From Rhizobium sp. R634 (GTDB lineage: Bacteria; Pseudomonadota; Alphaproteobacteria; Rhizobiales; Rhizobiaceae), in NCBI RefSeq assembly GCF_002211305.1, contig NZ_LOKW01000012.1, positions 434,001-498,000 on the forward strand: a stretch of 64,000 bases of DNA. The letters run 5' to 3'. Shown here in pieces: positions 29,981 through 38,889 of this stretch (positions are counted from its first letter, which is position 1; each line of letters starts with the position of its first letter). Under the pieces are notes generated by a model. That model was not told the DNA's origin and searched no databases. It saw nothing but the letters and a program-made list of their open reading frames with translations. A program made the translations under genes and the position numbers.

Positions 29981-30502
29981 ATGCCCGTCTACATCGCCCT
30001 CCTCCGCGCCGTGAACGTCGGCGGCACCGGTTCGCTGCCGATGGCCGAGCTGAAGACGATCTGCGAAGGCCTCGGCTTTACGGATGTGAAGACCTACATC
30101 CAGAGCGGCAACGTGCTTTTCCGCGCGGATGAATCCGAAAAAGCGGTCGAGGAGAAGCTCGACGAAGCACTCGGGCAAAAGATGGGCAAGCGGCCGGGCG
30201 TGATGGTAAGGACCTGCAAGGAACTCAGCGACATCGTCGCCAGCGCCCCCTTCCCCGACGCCAAGCCGAACTTCCTGCTCGTCTACTTTCTGCCCGAAAA
30301 GGCGCCCGGCGATGCGCTGGAGAAGATGGTGGCGCCCGACGGCGAGGAAGCGAAGCTCGCCGGGCGGGAAATCTATGTGCACTATCCCAATGGCTCCGGC
30401 CGGTCGAAGCTGAAGCTGCCGGCGCTGAAGCCCGGAACGTCCCGCAACCTCAACACCGTGCGCAAGCTCGCCGAAATGGCGGCCGACATCGAGGCCGGCT
30501 AA
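29981..30502 (+). CDS. DUF1697 domain-containing protein
   Basis: 173 residues. Starts MPVYIALLRAVNVGGTG and continues with VKTYIQSGNVLF, both diagnostic of DUF1697, a widespread cytoplasmic family of unknown role with a ferredoxin-like fold. ATG follows AGAGAGA, a weak site. It starts 45 nt after ptrB and overlaps the convergent tetR gene by 4 nt at the stop codons. Confidence 0.9.
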   Translation: MPVYIALLRAVNVGGTGSLPMAELKTICEGLGFTDVKTYIQSGNVLFRADESEKAVEEKLDEALGQKMGKRPGVMVRTCKELSDIVASAPFPDAKPNFLLVYFLPEKAPGDALEKMVAPDGEEAKLAGREIYVHYPNGSGRSKLKLPALKPGTSRNLNTVRKLAEMAADIEAG

Positions 30503-31176
30503 GGCTGGCCGCCAGCGGCGGCGCCAAAGACCTGGTGTTGTCTGACGACGGCAAGCGGCTGTTCGACAGCCGGCAGAAAGAGCAGGCGCACGAAAGTCCG
30601 CAGCATCAGCACCTGCTCGGCCAGCGTGTTCGGTTCCTTCAGCGTCTTCGACAGGACGATGCCGCCTTCGAGGACCGAGGAAACCATATCGGCGAGCTGA
30701 TCGACATCGACAGGTTCGCGCGGCGGATAGACTTCCATGATTTCTCTCAGCATGCGGCCGAAGCGGCGACGCCAGGCAAGCACCGCATTCCGGTTGGTCT
30801 CCTGTATCTCCCGGTCGAACAGCCGCTCATAATAGCAGACGGTCGCCACGAGGCAGCCGGGATGGCCGTTGGGCAGGTCGGAGAGAAGTTCGGAAAGCAG
30901 CTTCAGGCCGAGCAGGAAGGATTGCAGCGGATCGTCCATGAGGTCGCGCGCGCGGCTGAATATCTCGTCATAAATGCGCTCGTCGTTTTCGATGTAGCGA
31001 TTGAGCAGCGCCTTGGCGAGCTCGTTCTTATCCTTGAAGTGATAGAAGAAACCGCTCTTGGTGATGCCGGTCTCGGCGATCAGCTCCTCGATGGAGGTGC
31101 CGCCGAAACCCTTCTGCAATACCGCCGCTTCGGCCACATCGAGAATGCGGGTCCGCGTTTCCTCTCCCTTTCGCAT
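30499..31176 (-). CDS. TetR/AcrR family transcriptional regulator
   Basis: 225 residues. N-terminal helix-turn-helix: TRTRILDVAEAAVLQKGFGGTS, IEELIAETGITKSGFFYHFKDK in consecutive helices. The C-terminal ligand domain is divergent. The ATG has AGGAGGGGGAG in front, and a perfect palindrome, CTGTACC-GGC-GGTACAG (31186-31202), lies 10 nt upstream, overlapping the ribosome-binding region, which strongly suggests autoregulation. The divergent neighbour is the homocysteine methyltransferase gene, a possible target. Confidence 0.92.
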   Translation of the reverse strand: MRKGEETRTRILDVAEAAVLQKGFGGTSIEELIAETGITKSGFFYHFKDKNELAKALLNRYIENDERIYDEIFSRARDLMDDPLQSFLLGLKLLSELLSDLPNGHPGCLVATVCYYERLFDREIQETNRNAVLAWRRRFGRMLREIMEVYPPREPVDVDQLADMVSSVLEGGIVLSKTLKEPNTLAEQVLMLRTFVRLLFLPAVEQPLAVVRQHQVFGAAAGGQP

Positions 31177-31185
31177 CTCCCCCTC

Positions 31186-31202
31186 CTGTACCGGCGGTAC
31201 AG
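31186..31202. promoter_or_regulatory. Palindromic TetR operator
   Basis: CTGTACC-GGC-GGTACAG, a perfect 7-bp inverted repeat with a 3-bp centre, sits immediately upstream of the tetR start. Its CTGTACC half-site type is common for TetR/AcrR regulators. Confidence 0.7.
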
Positions 31203-31392
31203 TTTCGAACGCCGAAGGTTCGCACCCGCTTGGGCTCGCGGAGCATCGGCTGATGCCAAGCGATTGATTTCAATCCGCTAAAATCGAAACTTCCGCCAGT
31301 ATACCGCAAGTCGCCTAGTTTGGCAGCCGATTAAGCGGCAGAACATTACTCATCGACGGCCGCCATTTCAGGCGCCGGGAGAGACCACAACA

Positions 31393-32340
31393 ATGGCAAA
31401 GTACAGACATGATTTGCCGCAACTCAAAGGCGACACCTTCCTGACCGATGGTGGCATGGAAACGACGATGATCTTCCAGGAAGGGATCGCGCTTCCGCAT
31501 TTCGCCGCTTTCGTATTGCTGGCTTCCGAAGACGGCCGGAACCGCACGCGGAATTACTATCGCCGCTATCTCGATATCGCACGGCGGCACGGCACGGGCT
31601 TCGTGCTCGACACGGCCACATGGCGGGCCAATCCCGATTGGGGGCGAAAGCTCGGTTACACCAGCGAAGCGCTGAAGGCGGCAAACGAAGAAGCCGTCGA
31701 ATTGCTGGCCGGCTTGCGCAGCAGCTATGAGCAGCCGGGGCAGCCGATCGTCATCAGCGGCGCGATCGGCCCGCGCGGCGACGGCTACAAGGCGGGCATG
31801 ATGAGCGCCAACGAAGCGGAGGATTACCACGCCTTCCAGATCGAGGCCTTCGCCGGCACCGAAGCGGATATGGTGAGCGCCTTCACGCTGACGAATATCG
31901 ACGAGGCGATCGGCGTGGCGCGCGCGGCGAAGTCGTTCGCCATGCCCTGCGCCATCTCCTTCACGCTGGAGACGGACGGCAGGCTGGTGACGGGTCGCAG
32001 CATTCAGGACGCCATCGAGACGACCGACATGGCAACCGGCGGAGCACCGGTCTACTACATGATCAACTGCGCGCATCCGACGCATTTCGAGACGGCACTC
32101 GATCATGGCAGCCCATGGGTGAAGCGCATTTCCGGCATCCGCGCCAATGCCTCGACCATGAGCCACGAGCAGCTCGATAACAGCGAGACGCTCGATGCCG
32201 GCGATCCCGAAGATCTCGGACGGCGATACCGCAAGCTTCTCGATCGCATGCCCGAACTGCGGGTGCTCGGCGGCTGCTGCGGCACCGACCATCGCCACGT
32301 CGCGGCGATCTGCGAGGCGTGCCTGCCGCAGGTGGCATGA
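31393..32340 (+). CDS. Homocysteine S-methyltransferase family protein
   Basis: 315 residues. The Hcy-binding barrel is complete: LTDGGMETTMIFQ at the N-terminus, the zinc Cys in YMINCAHPTHF, and the paired zinc Cys in LGGCCGTDHRHV at the C-terminus. Enzymes of this family move a methyl group from S-methylmethionine, SAM or betaine to homocysteine. A small MmuM-like enzyme without cobalamin domains is indicated; the donor is unknown. Divergent from a TetR gene with an operator palindrome in between. Confidence 0.9.
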   Translation: MAKYRHDLPQLKGDTFLTDGGMETTMIFQEGIALPHFAAFVLLASEDGRNRTRNYYRRYLDIARRHGTGFVLDTATWRANPDWGRKLGYTSEALKAANEEAVELLAGLRSSYEQPGQPIVISGAIGPRGDGYKAGMMSANEAEDYHAFQIEAFAGTEADMVSAFTLTNIDEAIGVARAAKSFAMPCAISFTLETDGRLVTGRSIQDAIETTDMATGGAPVYYMINCAHPTHFETALDHGSPWVKRISGIRANASTMSHEQLDNSETLDAGDPEDLGRRYRKLLDRMPELRVLGGCCGTDHRHVAAICEACLPQVA

Positions 32341-32362
32341 GCCCAAAAGGGAGGACGGGACG

Positions 32363-32587
32363 ATGACGATAGTGGGGGCGATGGCGCGCCGGCGAGGCTG
32401 GCGCGGTCTGTGGCTTGCGATCACGGGGCAGCGCGGACGCGCCGAGCCCGAGGCGATGGTGGAGGTCGCGTTGCGGGATATCGATCTTGCGGCCTTCGGC
32501 GGGCCGGCCGCCTACGGGCTCGAGGCCGACCGGCATGAGGGCAGGCGATTGCGACGCAAGCCGCCGCGGGGGCCTGTCGGCTTCTGA
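32363..32587 (+). CDS. Small hypothetical protein downstream of the methyltransferase
   Basis: 74 residues starting 22 nt after the homocysteine methyltransferase, with GGGAGG eight bases before the ATG, so co-translation is plausible. Composition is Arg/Gly/Ala-rich (RRRGWRGLWLAITGQRGRAE) with an amphipathic middle (EVALRDIDLAAFGG). No domain is recognised. A real but uncharacterised small gene is likely; chance coding in GC-rich DNA is the alternative. Confidence 0.5.
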   Translation: MTIVGAMARRRGWRGLWLAITGQRGRAEPEAMVEVALRDIDLAAFGGPAAYGLEADRHEGRRLRRKPPRGPVGF

Positions 32588-32604
32588 CGAGAGGAAGGGC
32601 GGCG

Positions 32605-34059
32605 TCAGCCTTCGGCGGCGGCGCCTTTCGTCCGTTTGGCCTTGTAGCCGCTGATCTCCTCGCCGGCGGTCGGCGAGAAGCGCAGGTTCCAGACGGTCGC
32701 GGTGATCGAAATGATGGTGACGACGGCAAAGGCGGCGGAGAAATCGTCGAGCGACGGCGTTTGCGCACCTGACAAGGCCATGGAGCCGTGCAGCGCCAAG
32801 GCCCCGATGCAGATGCCGAGCGACAGCATGAGCTGCTGGAAGGTCGTGTAGAAGCTCGTCGCCGAGCTCATCCCCTCCTTGTCGATCTCGTCATAGGCGA
32901 TGGTGTTGTAGGCCGTGAACTGGAACGACAGGAAGAAGGCGCTGAGCACCAGGACTACGAAGATGAGCGGCATCGGCCAGTCCGGCCGGAAGGCGGCGCA
33001 GAGGCCATAACCGGCGGTGCCGAGAATGCCGTTGAGGACCAGGCTGCGGCGGAAACCCAATCTGCTGAAGACGAATTTCGCCATCGGCTTCATGGCGAGA
33101 GCGCCAAGCGCGGTTGCGATGACGATCTGGCCGGCCGCGGCGGCCGACAGCCCGAAGCCGATCTGGAAGAGCAGAGGCAGCAGGAAGGGCTGCGCGCCCT
33201 GGGTGATGCGCGTCAGCGAACCGGCGATGACCGAGGTGCCGAAGCTCGGCACCTTCATCAGCGAGAAATCCATGATCGGCGACGGGTGCTTTCGGGCATG
33301 TCTGAGGTAGCCGATACCGAAGATCAGGCCGAGAGCGATGAGGAAGATCGAGAAGGCGGCCTCGCCTTCATGGCTCGACATTTCGAAGCCGAAGAGCAGA
33401 GAACCGAGCGAGATGCCCGACAGGATGAAGCCGATCGTATCGAACGGGCCGCTCGCCTTGCCCTTCACCTCTTCGATATAGATCGAGACGAAGATCATGC
33501 CGATGATGCCGATCGGCACGTTGATGTAGAAGATCCAGCGCCAGTCGAGATAGGTCACGATGAAGCCGCCGAGCGGCGGCCCGATGATGGGACCGATCAA
33601 GGCCGGCACGAGCAGCCAGGACATGGCGCTGACCATATCCTTGCGGGCGACGCTGCGCATCAGCACGAGGCGCCCGACCGGCATCATCATCGCGCCGCCC
33701 AAGCCCTGAAGCAGCCGCGCCAGCACCAGGAACGACAGCGTCGGCGCGAGCGCACAGAGGACGGAGCCGGCGACGAAGACCGCGATGGCCGCGCGGAAAA
33801 CGGTTCGCGAGCCGAAACTGTCGGCCATCCGGCCGCTTGCCGGAATGAAGATCGCAAGACTGAGGAGATAGGAGGTCAGCGCGATCGACATCGCCGGGGC
33901 GCTGACCCCGAAATCGCGCGCCATGGTGGGCAGCGCGGTCGCCAGCACTGTGGCGTCGATGTTTTCCATCAGCATCGCGCTCGCGATAATCATCGCGATC
34001 ACCCGGAAATTGGGCGCGGCGCGCCGAACCATCGGCGCCTGGTAAATCTGATCCGACAT
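32605..34059 (-). CDS. MFS drug efflux transporter (DHA2 family)
   Basis: 484 residues with about 14 helices. The motif MLMENIDATVLATALPTMARDF in helix 1 and GRMADSFGSRTVF (motif A) mark the EmrB/QacA-type DHA2 group; a motif-C-like segment reads GPIIGPPLGGFI. It would export hydrophobic compounds in exchange for protons. No membrane-fusion partner is adjacent, so it may act alone in the inner membrane. Divergent from selO. No local regulator. Confidence 0.92.
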   Translation of the reverse strand: MSDQIYQAPMVRRAAPNFRVIAMIIASAMLMENIDATVLATALPTMARDFGVSAPAMSIALTSYLLSLAIFIPASGRMADSFGSRTVFRAAIAVFVAGSVLCALAPTLSFLVLARLLQGLGGAMMMPVGRLVLMRSVARKDMVSAMSWLLVPALIGPIIGPPLGGFIVTYLDWRWIFYINVPIGIIGMIFVSIYIEEVKGKASGPFDTIGFILSGISLGSLLFGFEMSSHEGEAAFSIFLIALGLIFGIGYLRHARKHPSPIMDFSLMKVPSFGTSVIAGSLTRITQGAQPFLLPLLFQIGFGLSAAAAGQIVIATALGALAMKPMAKFVFSRLGFRRSLVLNGILGTAGYGLCAAFRPDWPMPLIFVVLVLSAFFLSFQFTAYNTIAYDEIDKEGMSSATSFYTTFQQLMLSLGICIGALALHGSMALSGAQTPSLDDFSAAFAVVTIISITATVWNLRFSPTAGEEISGYKAKRTKGAAAEG

Positions 34060-34314
34060 CGTCCGGGATCACTCGCGGTGGCGCGGCGGAGCACAGAAGG
34101 CAGCAAGGCCGCGGGGATGACATGGCGCAAGGCCAAAGGGAGACGATCTGCTATACGCCTGCGATCGTGGCGGCGCTATGTCCTTTATGGCAAAGCAGCT
34201 TTGACGAGAGGGAAAGGCAGATCACGATTCCTTGCATCGGCCCGATCTTCGTGAAGGTTTCCCCTCGGGCAGAACCGGCTTGCACCGCAGCCACCCCGGC
34301 CCTACCTATGAACC

Positions 34315-35817
34315 ATGACCTCCGCCCTTGAGAAAAACCGGCCCGGCGCGGCCTTTCCGTTCGACAACAGCTATGCCGGCCTGCCCCAGCGCTTCTTTGC
34401 GCCGCAAACGCCGACGCCGGTTACCGAACCCTGGCTGATCAAGCTCAATGAGCCGCTCGCGGAAGAGCTCGGGCTCAACGTCGAAGCATTGCGCCGCGAC
34501 GGGGCGGCGATCTTCTCCGGCAATCTCATTCCCGAAGGAGCCGAGCCGCTGGCCATGGCTTATGCGGGGCACCAGTTCGGCGGCTTTTCGCCGGTGCTCG
34601 GCGACGGGCGAGCGATCCTGCTCGGCGAGGTCGTCGACCGCAACGGCAGGCGCTACGATATTCAGCTGAAGGGCGCCGGGCAGACGCCGTTTTCCCGCCG
34701 CGGCGATGGGCGGGCAGCGCTCGGGCCGGTGCTGCGGGAATATATCATCAGCGAGGCAATGTTTGCGCTCGGTATTCCGGCAACGCGGGCTCTGGCGGCC
34801 GTGACGACGGGCGAGCCGGTCTATCGCGAAGAGGTCCTGCCGGGCGCCGTCTTCACCCGCGTGGCGGCAAGCCATATCAGGGTCGGCACCTTCCAGTTCT
34901 TTGCGGCACGAGGCGATACCGACGGCGTGCGCGCTCTGGCCGACTATGTGATCGATCGGCATTATCCAGAACTGAAGGAAGCGGAAAACCCCTATCTCGC
35001 GCTGTTCGAAGCCGTCTCGGAGCGTCAGGCGGCGTTGATTGCCCGCTGGCTGCATGTCGGCTTCATCCATGGCGTCATGAACACCGACAATATGACCGTC
35101 TCCGGCGAGACGATCGATTTCGGCCCCTGCGCCTTCATGGACACCTACAATCCCGCCACCGTCTTCTCGTCGATCGACCAGCATGGGCGCTATGCCTATG
35201 CCAATCAGCCCGCAATCGGCCAATGGAACCTCGCAAGGCTCGGCGAAACGCTGCTGGCGCTGATCGATGCCGACCAGGGCGGCGCGGTCGATAAGGCGAA
35301 TGCCGTGATCCGTGCCTATGGCGAGCGGTTTCAGGCGCATTGGCTGAAGGGTATGCGCGCAAAGATCGGGCTTGCCGGCGAAGAGGACGGCGATCTCGAA
35401 CTGGTGCAGGCGCTGCTGGCACTGATGCAGGCGCAAGCAGCGGATTTCACGCTGACCTTCCGACGGCTGTCGGATCTCGCGGGTGATGACGCCGCTGAAC
35501 CCGCGTTTGCGGCAAGCTTCCGGGAGCCGGAAACCTCCGGCGAATGGCTGGCGCGGTGGCGGGAGAGGCTGTCACGCGACCCGCAAACGGCGACTGAGCG
35601 CGCCGCCGCGATGCGCAGCGTCAATCCGGCCTTCATCCCGCGCAATCACCGGGTCGAACAGGCGATCGAGGCTGCGGTCGAAAGCGGCGATTTCTCGCTG
35701 TTCGAGGCGCTGCTCAAAGTCCTCGCCAAGCCGTATGACGACCAGCCGGATTTCGCCGCCTATGGCGAACCGCCAAAACCGCACGAACGGGTGCTTGCGA
35801 CCTTCTGCGGGACGTGA
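34315..35817 (+). CDS. selO: Protein adenylyltransferase SelO (YdiU)
   Basis: 500 residues. SelO is a pseudokinase-fold enzyme that transfers AMP to protein hydroxyl groups and takes part in oxidative-stress responses. Signature segments are YAGHQFGGFSPVLGDGRA, the nucleotide-binding QLKGAGQTPFSRRGDGRA, GFIHGVMNTDNM and the metal-binding DFGPCAFMDTY. The C-terminus ends TFCGT, with a Cys at the place where many homologues have a redox-active Cys or Sec. A start within the preceding 250 nt was not found. The gene is divergent from the MFS pump and upstream of gcd. Confidence 0.95.
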   Translation: MTSALEKNRPGAAFPFDNSYAGLPQRFFAPQTPTPVTEPWLIKLNEPLAEELGLNVEALRRDGAAIFSGNLIPEGAEPLAMAYAGHQFGGFSPVLGDGRAILLGEVVDRNGRRYDIQLKGAGQTPFSRRGDGRAALGPVLREYIISEAMFALGIPATRALAAVTTGEPVYREEVLPGAVFTRVAASHIRVGTFQFFAARGDTDGVRALADYVIDRHYPELKEAENPYLALFEAVSERQAALIARWLHVGFIHGVMNTDNMTVSGETIDFGPCAFMDTYNPATVFSSIDQHGRYAYANQPAIGQWNLARLGETLLALIDADQGGAVDKANAVIRAYGERFQAHWLKGMRAKIGLAGEEDGDLELVQALLALMQAQAADFTLTFRRLSDLAGDDAAEPAFAASFREPETSGEWLARWRERLSRDPQTATERAAAMRSVNPAFIPRNHRVEQAIEAAVESGDFSLFEALLKVLAKPYDDQPDFAAYGEPPKPHERVLATFCGT

Positions 35818-35899
35818 GTCGCTCCAATACAACCGTACCGTGACATCCGCCTGCGGCAAATGCAGCCGTTGAAAGGCATTTCTCTCGCGCTATCTGGCT

Positions 35900-35924
35900 G
35901 ATCGGCGGTGCTTTTCCGCCGATC
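35900..35924 (+). terminator. Strong hairpin between selO and gcd
   Basis: Perfect 9-bp GC-rich stem GATCGGCGG (35900-35908) / CCGCCGATC (35916-35924) with loop TGCTTTT. It lies 82 nt after selO and 35 nt before gcd. No T-run follows, so it may be a processed selO 3' end or a structure in the gcd leader. Confidence 0.5.
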
Positions 35925-35959
35925 CCTCACCCCGGCTAAACCTTTCGGGAGACAGCCAT

Positions 35960-38299
35960 ATGGCGATCGTCATCACCTCGATCTTCTTCATCATCATCGG
36001 GCTCACGCTCGGTGGCGGCGGGCTCTGGCTCGTCACGCTCGGCGGCAGCTTCTTTTATCTGTTCGCAGGCCTGATGTTCCTCATCACTGCCGGACTGCTG
36101 CTGATGCGCAAGGCGGTGGCGCTGTGGGTCTATGCGGTGCTCGTGGTCGCAGCGCTTGCCTGGGCGGTGTGGGAGGTCGGTTTCGACTGGTGGCAGCTTG
36201 GTCCGCGCGGCGGTGTGATCATTCTGCTCGGGATCTGGCTGCTGACACCATGGATCCGCCGGCCCCTCGGCTTTCGCAGCCCGACGGGCATCACCTATGG
36301 CGCCAATCCCTGGCCGCTCGCCCTGCCCGTGATCCTCGCCATCCTCGTCGCTCTCTATTCGATGACGACAGACCCCCACGATCTTGCCGGCGAACTGCCG
36401 AAGGATCAGGTCGCGACCAATCCCGGCTTCGGCGGCAGCGTGCCCGATGGCGAATGGCATCAGTATGGCCGCACGCCCTTTGGTCAACGCTATTCGCCGC
36501 TCGACCAGATCAACGTCGGTAACGTCTCAACCCTCAAGGAGGCGTGGCGATACCAGACCGGCGACGTCAAGCGGCCGGAGGATATCAGCGAGACCACTTA
36601 TCAGGTGACGCCGCTCAAGGTGAAGGACACGCTCTATCTCTGCACGCCGCACAACTGGGCCATCGCGCTCGATGCCAAGACCGGCAAGGAGAAATGGAAA
36701 TATGATTCCAATTCCGGGATGAACCCCAACCGGCAGCACCAGACCTGCCGCGGGGTCACCTACTATGCCGATCCTGCGGCCACACCCGGCCAGCCCTGCG
36801 CCGAGCGCATCTATCTGCCGACCTCCGACGCCCGGCTGATCGCCCTCGATGCGGCGGACGGGAAGGTCTGCACCGGCTTTGCCGACCAAGGGGTGCTGCA
36901 TCTCGAAGCCGGCATGCGCTACAATCCGGCCGGCTATTATTATTCCACCTCGCCGCCGGTCGCGGTGGCCGGCAAGATCGTCATCGGCGGGGCGGTGAAC
37001 GACAATTATTCGACTGAGGAGCAGTCCGGCGTCATACGCGCCTTCGATATCAATAGCGGCGCGCTGATCTGGAACTGGGATTCCGGCAATCCTGATGTGA
37101 CGACGCCGCTTGCCGAGGGCCAAACCTATACGACCAACTCGCCGAACAGCTGGTCGGTCCTCAGCGTCGACGAGAGCCTCGGCATGGTCTACATCCCGCT
37201 CGGCAACCAGGTGCCCGACCAGCTCGGGATCAACCGCAGCGAAAATGTCGAGAAGTTCTCGTCCTCGATCGTCGCGCTCGATATCGCCACCGGTCAGCTG
37301 CGCTGGGTGCGCCAGACAGTGCATCACGATCTCTGGGACATGGACGTTCCGGCCCAGCCGGCGCTCATCGACCTGACGAAGCAGGACGGCACCGTCGTCC
37401 CCGCCCTCGTCGGCCCGACCAAGCAGGGCGATATTTATGTGCTTGACCGGCGCACCGGCGAGCCGATCATTCCGGTCAAGGAAATCGCAGCACCCGGCGG
37501 AGCGATCTCCGGCGATCATACTTCGCCGACGCAGCCGATCTCGGATCTGACCTTCTCGCCCGAGCCGCTCAAGGAGAAGGACATGTGGGGCGTGTCGCTG
37601 TTCGATCAGCTCGCCTGCCGCATCGATTTCCATCGTTACCGTTACGAGGGCCGCTACACGCCGCCTTCGCTTGAAGGGACCATCGTCTTTCCCGGCAATT
37701 TCGGCACCTTCAACTGGGGCAGCGTCGCGGTCGATCCGGAGCGGCAGATCATGTTCGGCATGCCGACCTACCTCGCCTTCACCTCCCGCCTGGTGCCCGC
37801 CGCCGAGATCCCGCCCAAGGGCCAGGACGAGAAGGGCAGCGAACAGGGGCTCAACCGCAATGACGGCGCACCCTACGGCGTCTTCATGGGGCCGTTCCTC
37901 GGGCTGCTCAAGATCCCCTGCCAGGCGCCGCCATGGGGCTATGTCGCCGGCGTCGACCTGCGCACCGGCAAGATCGCCTATATGCACAAGAACGGCACCG
38001 TGCGCGACATGACGCCATTGCCCCTGCCCTTCAAAGTCGGCGTGCCCGGCATCGGCGGGCCGATGCTGACCAAGGGCGGCGTCGCCTTCCTCGGAGCCGC
38101 GGTCGATAATTACCTGCGCGCTTACGATGTGACGAATGGCCGGCAGCTCTGGGAAGCACGGCTTCCCGCCGGCGGCCAGGCGACGCCGATGACCTATACG
38201 ACCGATGACAACAAGCAATATGTCGTCATGGTCGCCGGCGGCCACGGGTCGGTCGGCACGAAGCCCGGCGATTATGTGATCGCCTATACGCTTCCTTGA
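35960..38299 (+). CDS. gcd: Membrane-bound PQQ-dependent glucose dehydrogenase family
   Basis: 779 residues. Five N-terminal membrane helices (about 1-140) are followed by a periplasmic eight-bladed quinoprotein propeller starting at GEWHQYGRTPFGQRYSPLDQI. Conserved quinoprotein pieces include VHHDLWDMDVPAQPALIDL and the repeated tryptophan-docking segments. The enzyme oxidises glucose (or quinate/shikimate in relatives) in the periplasm and gives electrons to ubiquinone; it needs PQQ and Ca/Mg. No PQQ synthesis genes are in the window. A hairpin with T-run follows the stop codon. Confidence 0.93.
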   Translation: MAIVITSIFFIIIGLTLGGGGLWLVTLGGSFFYLFAGLMFLITAGLLLMRKAVALWVYAVLVVAALAWAVWEVGFDWWQLGPRGGVIILLGIWLLTPWIRRPLGFRSPTGITYGANPWPLALPVILAILVALYSMTTDPHDLAGELPKDQVATNPGFGGSVPDGEWHQYGRTPFGQRYSPLDQINVGNVSTLKEAWRYQTGDVKRPEDISETTYQVTPLKVKDTLYLCTPHNWAIALDAKTGKEKWKYDSNSGMNPNRQHQTCRGVTYYADPAATPGQPCAERIYLPTSDARLIALDAADGKVCTGFADQGVLHLEAGMRYNPAGYYYSTSPPVAVAGKIVIGGAVNDNYSTEEQSGVIRAFDINSGALIWNWDSGNPDVTTPLAEGQTYTTNSPNSWSVLSVDESLGMVYIPLGNQVPDQLGINRSENVEKFSSSIVALDIATGQLRWVRQTVHHDLWDMDVPAQPALIDLTKQDGTVVPALVGPTKQGDIYVLDRRTGEPIIPVKEIAAPGGAISGDHTSPTQPISDLTFSPEPLKEKDMWGVSLFDQLACRIDFHRYRYEGRYTPPSLEGTIVFPGNFGTFNWGSVAVDPERQIMFGMPTYLAFTSRLVPAAEIPPKGQDEKGSEQGLNRNDGAPYGVFMGPFLGLLKIPCQAPPWGYVAGVDLRTGKIAYMHKNGTVRDMTPLPLPFKVGVPGIGGPMLTKGGVAFLGAAVDNYLRAYDVTNGRQLWEARLPAGGQATPMTYTTDDNKQYVVMVAGGHGSVGTKPGDYVIAYTLP

Positions 38300-38339
38300 A
38301 AGGCATCCCACAAGTTCTAGGCAGGGTTGCCGCGCCATG

Positions 38340-38365
38340 ATCTCCCCGTTTTCGGGGAGATTTTT
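38340..38365 (+). terminator. Terminator of gcd that also contains the next gene's ribosome-binding site
   Basis: Perfect 9-bp stem ATCTCCCCG (38340-38348) / CGGGGAGAT (38353-38361), TTTT loop, then a run of T. The 3' arm GGGGAGA lies at correct spacing (about 7 nt) before ATG 38367, so folding would hide the Shine-Dalgarno sequence of the small downstream gene. Confidence 0.8.
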
Positions 38366-38366
38366 C

Positions 38367-38831
38367 ATGGAAATCAGCAGCAGTCTTCGCAACTATTACG
38401 GAGTGGGCGGTCTTTTCGATCAGCCGGCCAAATCCAGGAATCAGCAGACCACCGAATTCGCCTCGACGGCGCGGGGTGGCGGACCGGCGCTCGAACCGAG
38501 CAGCACGCCGCCGTCGATCGCCAATACCATCTGGGCCCTTCAAAGCAGCGAAGGCCCTTACATCAATCCGCCTTCGGACGAAGAAGCGGCAGCGAAGGCT
38601 GCTCACGACTCACTGGTCGACGAATTCTCCAAATGGGGCAACATGACGCCGGCGGAATATATCCGCGCCCGCTATCTCGAGCAGCACGATCTCACCGAAG
38701 CCGATCTCGCCGCAATGCCCGCCGATCAGCGCGCTGCGATCGAGAAAGAAATCGCCGAGCAGATCAAGCGCGAGATGGCAGGTGTCGAAGATGACGGCAC
38801 CGAGACGGCAGAGGACGTTCCCGCGACCTGA
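38367..38831 (+). CDS. Small hypothetical hydrophilic protein after gcd
   Basis: 154 residues, no signal peptide or membrane helix. The N-terminal half is polar and low in structure (SRNQQTTEFASTARGGGPALE). The C-terminal half is helical and acidic (EYIRARYLEQHDLTEADLAAM, IEKEIAEQIKREM) and resembles small rhizobial proteins of unknown function. ATG 38367 is used because GGGGAG precedes it; an earlier ATG at 38337 lies in the gcd terminator. The ribosome-binding site is in the terminator stem, so its translation may be controlled by that structure. Confidence 0.7.
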   Translation: MEISSSLRNYYGVGGLFDQPAKSRNQQTTEFASTARGGGPALEPSSTPPSIANTIWALQSSEGPYINPPSDEEAAAKAAHDSLVDEFSKWGNMTPAEYIRARYLEQHDLTEADLAAMPADQRAAIEKEIAEQIKREMAGVEDDGTETAEDVPAT

Positions 38832-38889
38832 TCGGGAGAAACCGAACTTCACATGCGGCGGAAGGCTCTCTCCGCCGCATTTTTTGTAT

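Noticed and set aside
34122..34331. Short plus-strand frame before selO
   Set aside because: Overlaps the selO start, has no ribosome-binding site and no family-like sequence.
36527..38392. A 621-codon open frame antisense to gcd
   Set aside because: No domain-like sequence and no ribosome-binding site. gcd is fully supported on the plus strand.
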